From: Alkaliphilus hydrothermalis
GTDB lineage: Bacteria; Bacillota; Clostridia; Peptostreptococcales; Natronincolaceae
Assembly (NCBI RefSeq): GCF_016908555.1
Contig: NZ_JAFBEE010000023.1
Span: 1 to 43,801 of the forward strand
Reading direction: 5' to 3'
Length of the DNA stretch: 43,801 bases
The notes under the pieces were generated by a model, which did not search any database, was not told where the DNA came from, and was given only the letters and a program-made list of their open reading frames with translations. Of the stretch, positions 41,550 through 43,801 are shown one piece after another. Made by a program: the position numbers and the translations under genes. Every line of letters begins with the position of its first letter. Position 1 is the stretch's first letter.

Positions 41550-42542
41550 CTATGCACCTCTTCTTGATTTCTGTTTTTTTCTGCGTAACATATCCACAAA
41601 GGCTTCTATCCTTGTTTGAAGATGATTTTCTCCCGAGTGTTCATCTACACGAATGGTCATGAAGGGTTTTCTAAAGCTTGGGGATTCCATCTCCAACAAT
41701 TTTCCCAACATTGAATCAGGACCACAGCCGAAGGCAGTAAAATGGATCAGACCATCTACATCTTCATCATTATAAAAGGAGTATCCCGATGCCAATATCT
41801 TATCACTAAAGGTCCAGAAAAGATTCTTTTGAAGATATTTTAACTGCCTATTAATTTCATTTTCCTCCAACATTTCAAAGGTTTTCACCCCTACTCCCAT
41901 GCTTCTAATCTTTTTAACAATATCCATACTTATAAAGGGATCATAGACATTGTATACATATCCCACCAATCCAATTGTAACCCCTTCCTCTATGGCCTCA
42001 AACTTCTCCTCCATGATCTCTCCAAAGGATAAATCCATAGCCTCCATTGCTGTATATCCTTTTAAACAATGGCTTCTAAAGGTCAGCCAAACCCCTTCTG
42101 CCTTCCTTAAGGCTGCTCTATTTTCTTTCGGAGTAATCTTGAAGATCTCCTCAAAAATTCTAAAATTTTTATAATGGGCAATGTTTTCATCCTGAGCTTC
42201 TATAGTAGGAATAATCAATTTATCTACTATATCTGGAAAAGAATATCTAATCATATCAGGTAGTCCCATAAATTTTGGGCAGAAGTACTGTCCTTTTGAG
42301 ATGGAAACAAATCGTGGAACATAAATGTAGTCCACTTCCATTTCTTCAAGTTTTAAAACATGTCCAATATAAACCTTAATAGGGACACACAACTCTGGAA
42401 CAGAGTTTTTAACCCCCAAATCCATAATCTCTTTTGTTGTTGTAGGAGTGGCTACGACCTCTATTCCTAAGGCTTCAAAATACGTTTTCCATAAAGGGTA
42501 ATAATAACTATAAAGCAGACTTTGCGGGATACCAACTTTCAC
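41550..42542 (-). CDS. DUF2229-type dehydratase-like protein
   Basis: 330 residues from a GTG with GGAGG 9 bases upstream. It begins KVGIPQSLLYSYYYPLWKTY, and has PELCVPIKVYIGH, KGQYFCPKFMG, FGCGPDSML and RVDEHSGENHLQTRIEAF, paralogous to the following gene. Conserved Cys suggest a cluster-binding fold like the dehydratase subunits. It is the first of three genes in one transcript and appears to have a role with the activator. The three correspond to separate pieces of the large fused activases of other anaerobes (inference). Confidence 0.75.
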   Translation of the reverse strand: MKVGIPQSLLYSYYYPLWKTYFEALGIEVVATPTTTKEIMDLGVKNSVPELCVPIKVYIGHVLKLEEMEVDYIYVPRFVSISKGQYFCPKFMGLPDMIRYSFPDIVDKLIIPTIEAQDENIAHYKNFRIFEEIFKITPKENRAALRKAEGVWLTFRSHCLKGYTAMEAMDLSFGEIMEEKFEAIEEGVTIGLVGYVYNVYDPFISMDIVKKIRSMGVGVKTFEMLEENEINRQLKYLQKNLFWTFSDKILASGYSFYNDEDVDGLIHFTAFGCGPDSMLGKLLEMESPSFRKPFMTIRVDEHSGENHLQTRIEAFVDMLRRKKQKSRRGA

Positions 42543-42804
42543 TGTCTTAACCTCCAGTATTTTTAGGTTGATTGATTTTTAAATATTAAAACTCTTTTGT
42601 CACTTTCGATAATAGAATATTCAACAAAAAACATCATTTTCCTCTAGTCTAAATTATTAAATTTTCTTATACAATATGTCCAACATTTAATAGATAGAAC
42701 ATATCTAACAAGATAGCTTAACTGAAACTTAATGTATCCTTAAAGTACTCCGTAGGATTATTTTATATAATAAAGTTAAATTGAAGATTAAAGGAGGGAT
42801 CGAG

Positions 42805-43395
42805 ATGGTTCAATTAAATCTTTGTATCGACATTGATGGGACGATAACAGAAGCGTATGATTGGATTCCAAGAGCAAATCAATATTTTAATGCAAATATT
42901 AAACCTACTGATGTCACTGTCTACGAAATCCACAAGGCACTGGGGGTTGAATCTGAAGCTTATGAAGAATTCTACCATGAATATGGTGAGGTTTTACATG
43001 AAGAGGTATCTATCAGAAAAGGGGCTAAGGAAGCTATTAATAAATTATATAAAGATCATCAAATTCATATTGTAACAGCAAGAGAAGATAAAATGCGGGA
43101 TATTACCCTTTCTTGGTTTGCAGGAAATCAAGTTCCCTATCATAACTTATTTTTGTTGGGGAGCCATTATAAAGTAGCAAAGGCAATGGAGTTGTCCTGT
43201 GATCTTTTCCTCGAGGATCGCCTTGAAAATGCTCTACAATTGGCTGCAGCAGGATTCAATGTATTATTAATGGACTGCCATTACAATCAAGGGCCATTGC
43301 CTGCTGGGATCTCTCGGGTTAAAAACTGGTTTGAGGTTTATGATTATATCAGGAGTCTTGAGGCCGATCGTAGCAAGTATCGTATTGCTACTTAA
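42805..43395 (+). CDS. 5'-nucleotidase-like HAD hydrolase
   Basis: 196 residues from the ATG at 42805 (AAAGGAGGG upstream); a TTG frame from 42781 is longer but without a site. The HAD nucleophile motif LCIDIDGTITEAYDW, motif II in VTAREDK, and the late LFLEDRLENAL motif are present. It resembles NT5C-type deoxy-5'(3')-nucleotidases of the 5_nucleotid_C family, which dephosphorylate nucleotides, but the substrate is uncertain. Single gene, ends in a clean hairpin. Confidence 0.78.
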   Translation: MVQLNLCIDIDGTITEAYDWIPRANQYFNANIKPTDVTVYEIHKALGVESEAYEEFYHEYGEVLHEEVSIRKGAKEAINKLYKDHQIHIVTAREDKMRDITLSWFAGNQVPYHNLFLLGSHYKVAKAMELSCDLFLEDRLENALQLAAAGFNVLLMDCHYNQGPLPAGISRVKNWFEVYDYIRSLEADRSKYRIAT

Positions 43396-43465
43396 ATCAA
43401 TTATATACAACTAATTAAGGTTATTTACTAGTACTAACTACTAAAAACATACCCTGAAAAACTTC

Positions 43466-43506
43466 AAAGGATTGAGCCTATATACACAAAGCTCAATCCT
43501 TTAAAT
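43466..43506 (+). terminator. terminator of the nucleotidase gene
   Basis: AAAGGATTGAGC and GCTCAATCCTTT pair perfectly across 13 bases. Confidence 0.8.
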
Positions 43507-43630
43507 ATTTGTATTAGTTTTTCATAGCATTATTAATGCAAAATAATATGGATCATTCTCTAGTATCCTGAGTTCAAACCATGCTATTGTTATTTACCAA
43601 TAAGATCTGTAAGTTTTTTTATTAACCATA

Positions 43631-43654
43631 TAGAGTCAAGAGTAGAGTCAAGAG
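43631..43654. repeat. tandem 12-bp duplicate
   Basis: TAGAGTCAAGAG occurs twice without spacer; GAGTCAAGA recurs at 43702, next to the intron end. Confidence 0.7.
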
Positions 43655-43710
43655 AACCGTCCCCTCTGACTTATTATGACTTATTTATGCAAACATCAAT
43701 GGAGTCAAGA

Positions 43711-43801
43711 ATCGAGTAGGCTGGAACCTTGCAATTCCAACCCCTCACAGAACCGGACTTGCCCTATTAAGGCATCCGGCTCTTCACTTCACCATTTACA
43801 T
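43711..43801 (-). mobile_element. 3' end of a group II intron (domains V and VI)
   Basis: On the minus strand GAGCCGGATGC...GCAAGTCCGGTTC (43750-43782) has the size and pairing of group II intron domain V (GAGCCG / CGGTTC ends). It is followed by a domain VI-like stem (GGTTGGAA/TTCCAGCC) and a CTACTCGAT end near 43711. The intron body and any reverse transcriptase continue beyond the window, so completeness is unknown. Confidence 0.7.

Larger units (their letters stand above)
43396..43801. other. 406-base right end: terminator, tandem 12-mers, intron 3' end
   Basis: Contains the terminator at 43466-43506, two tandem copies of TAGAGTCAAGAG (43631-43654) followed by GAACCGTCCCC, and the group II intron fragment. 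No gene is visible. Confidence 0.7.

Overview
The window is AT-rich DNA from an anaerobic, endospore-forming low-GC Firmicute. Gene content suggests an Alkaliphilus/Natronincola-like clostridium: anaerobic ribonucleotide reductase (nrdDG), spore cortex lysis genes (sleB-ypeB), an alpha/beta-type small acid-soluble spore protein, 2-hydroxyacyl-CoA dehydratase-type activators and a hemerythrin. The genus is an inference from content, not from a database search. Most genes are on the minus strand, with strong AGGAGG-type ribosome binding sites and many clear intrinsic terminators.

Left part (1-14 kb): a lipoprotein with three rhodanese domains; an 858-base gap with decayed coding remnants; a CheB-CheR-PAS sensory protein whose second PAS domain and histidine kinase are cut off by a frameshift; a ZIP metal transporter divergent from an MntR/DtxR-like regulator with an MntR-box-like palindrome between them; two proteins that together carry three copies of a DUF4489-like domain; an arsenate reductase operon with two paralogous small membrane proteins behind a promoter overlapped by a perfect 18-bp palindrome; and two GNAT acetyltransferases and an HxlR regulator.

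Middle part (14-29 kb): glutaminyl-tRNA synthetase with a foldable 5' leader; nrdD-nrdG; a flippase, a flavinylated lipoprotein and small unknowns; the dipeptidase pepV; a thiamine-binding-like protein; a murI-DMT transporter pair; pgi; a membrane-anchored unknown; and a ferredoxin with a histidine-rich linker.

Right part (29-43.8 kb): a sporulation/envelope block (ypeB, sleB, RodA/FtsW-type protein, alpha/beta SASP with a sigma-G-like promoter, two unknowns), a ResA-CcdA thiol-redox pair, a DUF1385 membrane protein, a hemerythrin with a Crp/Fnr-type site about 41 bases upstream of its predicted start, three genes of the hydroxyacyl-CoA dehydratase activator family, a 5'-nucleotidase-like HAD protein, and the 3' end of a group II intron at the right edge.

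The most unusual signal is a family of about 122-bp structured repeats (29773-30016, 30507-30757, 36137-36258, plus partial copies). Each copy can fold into three nested stems. The stem sequences differ between copies while pairing is kept, and two unpaired blocks are conserved. All copies have the same orientation and sit at or inside the stop codons of minus-strand genes.
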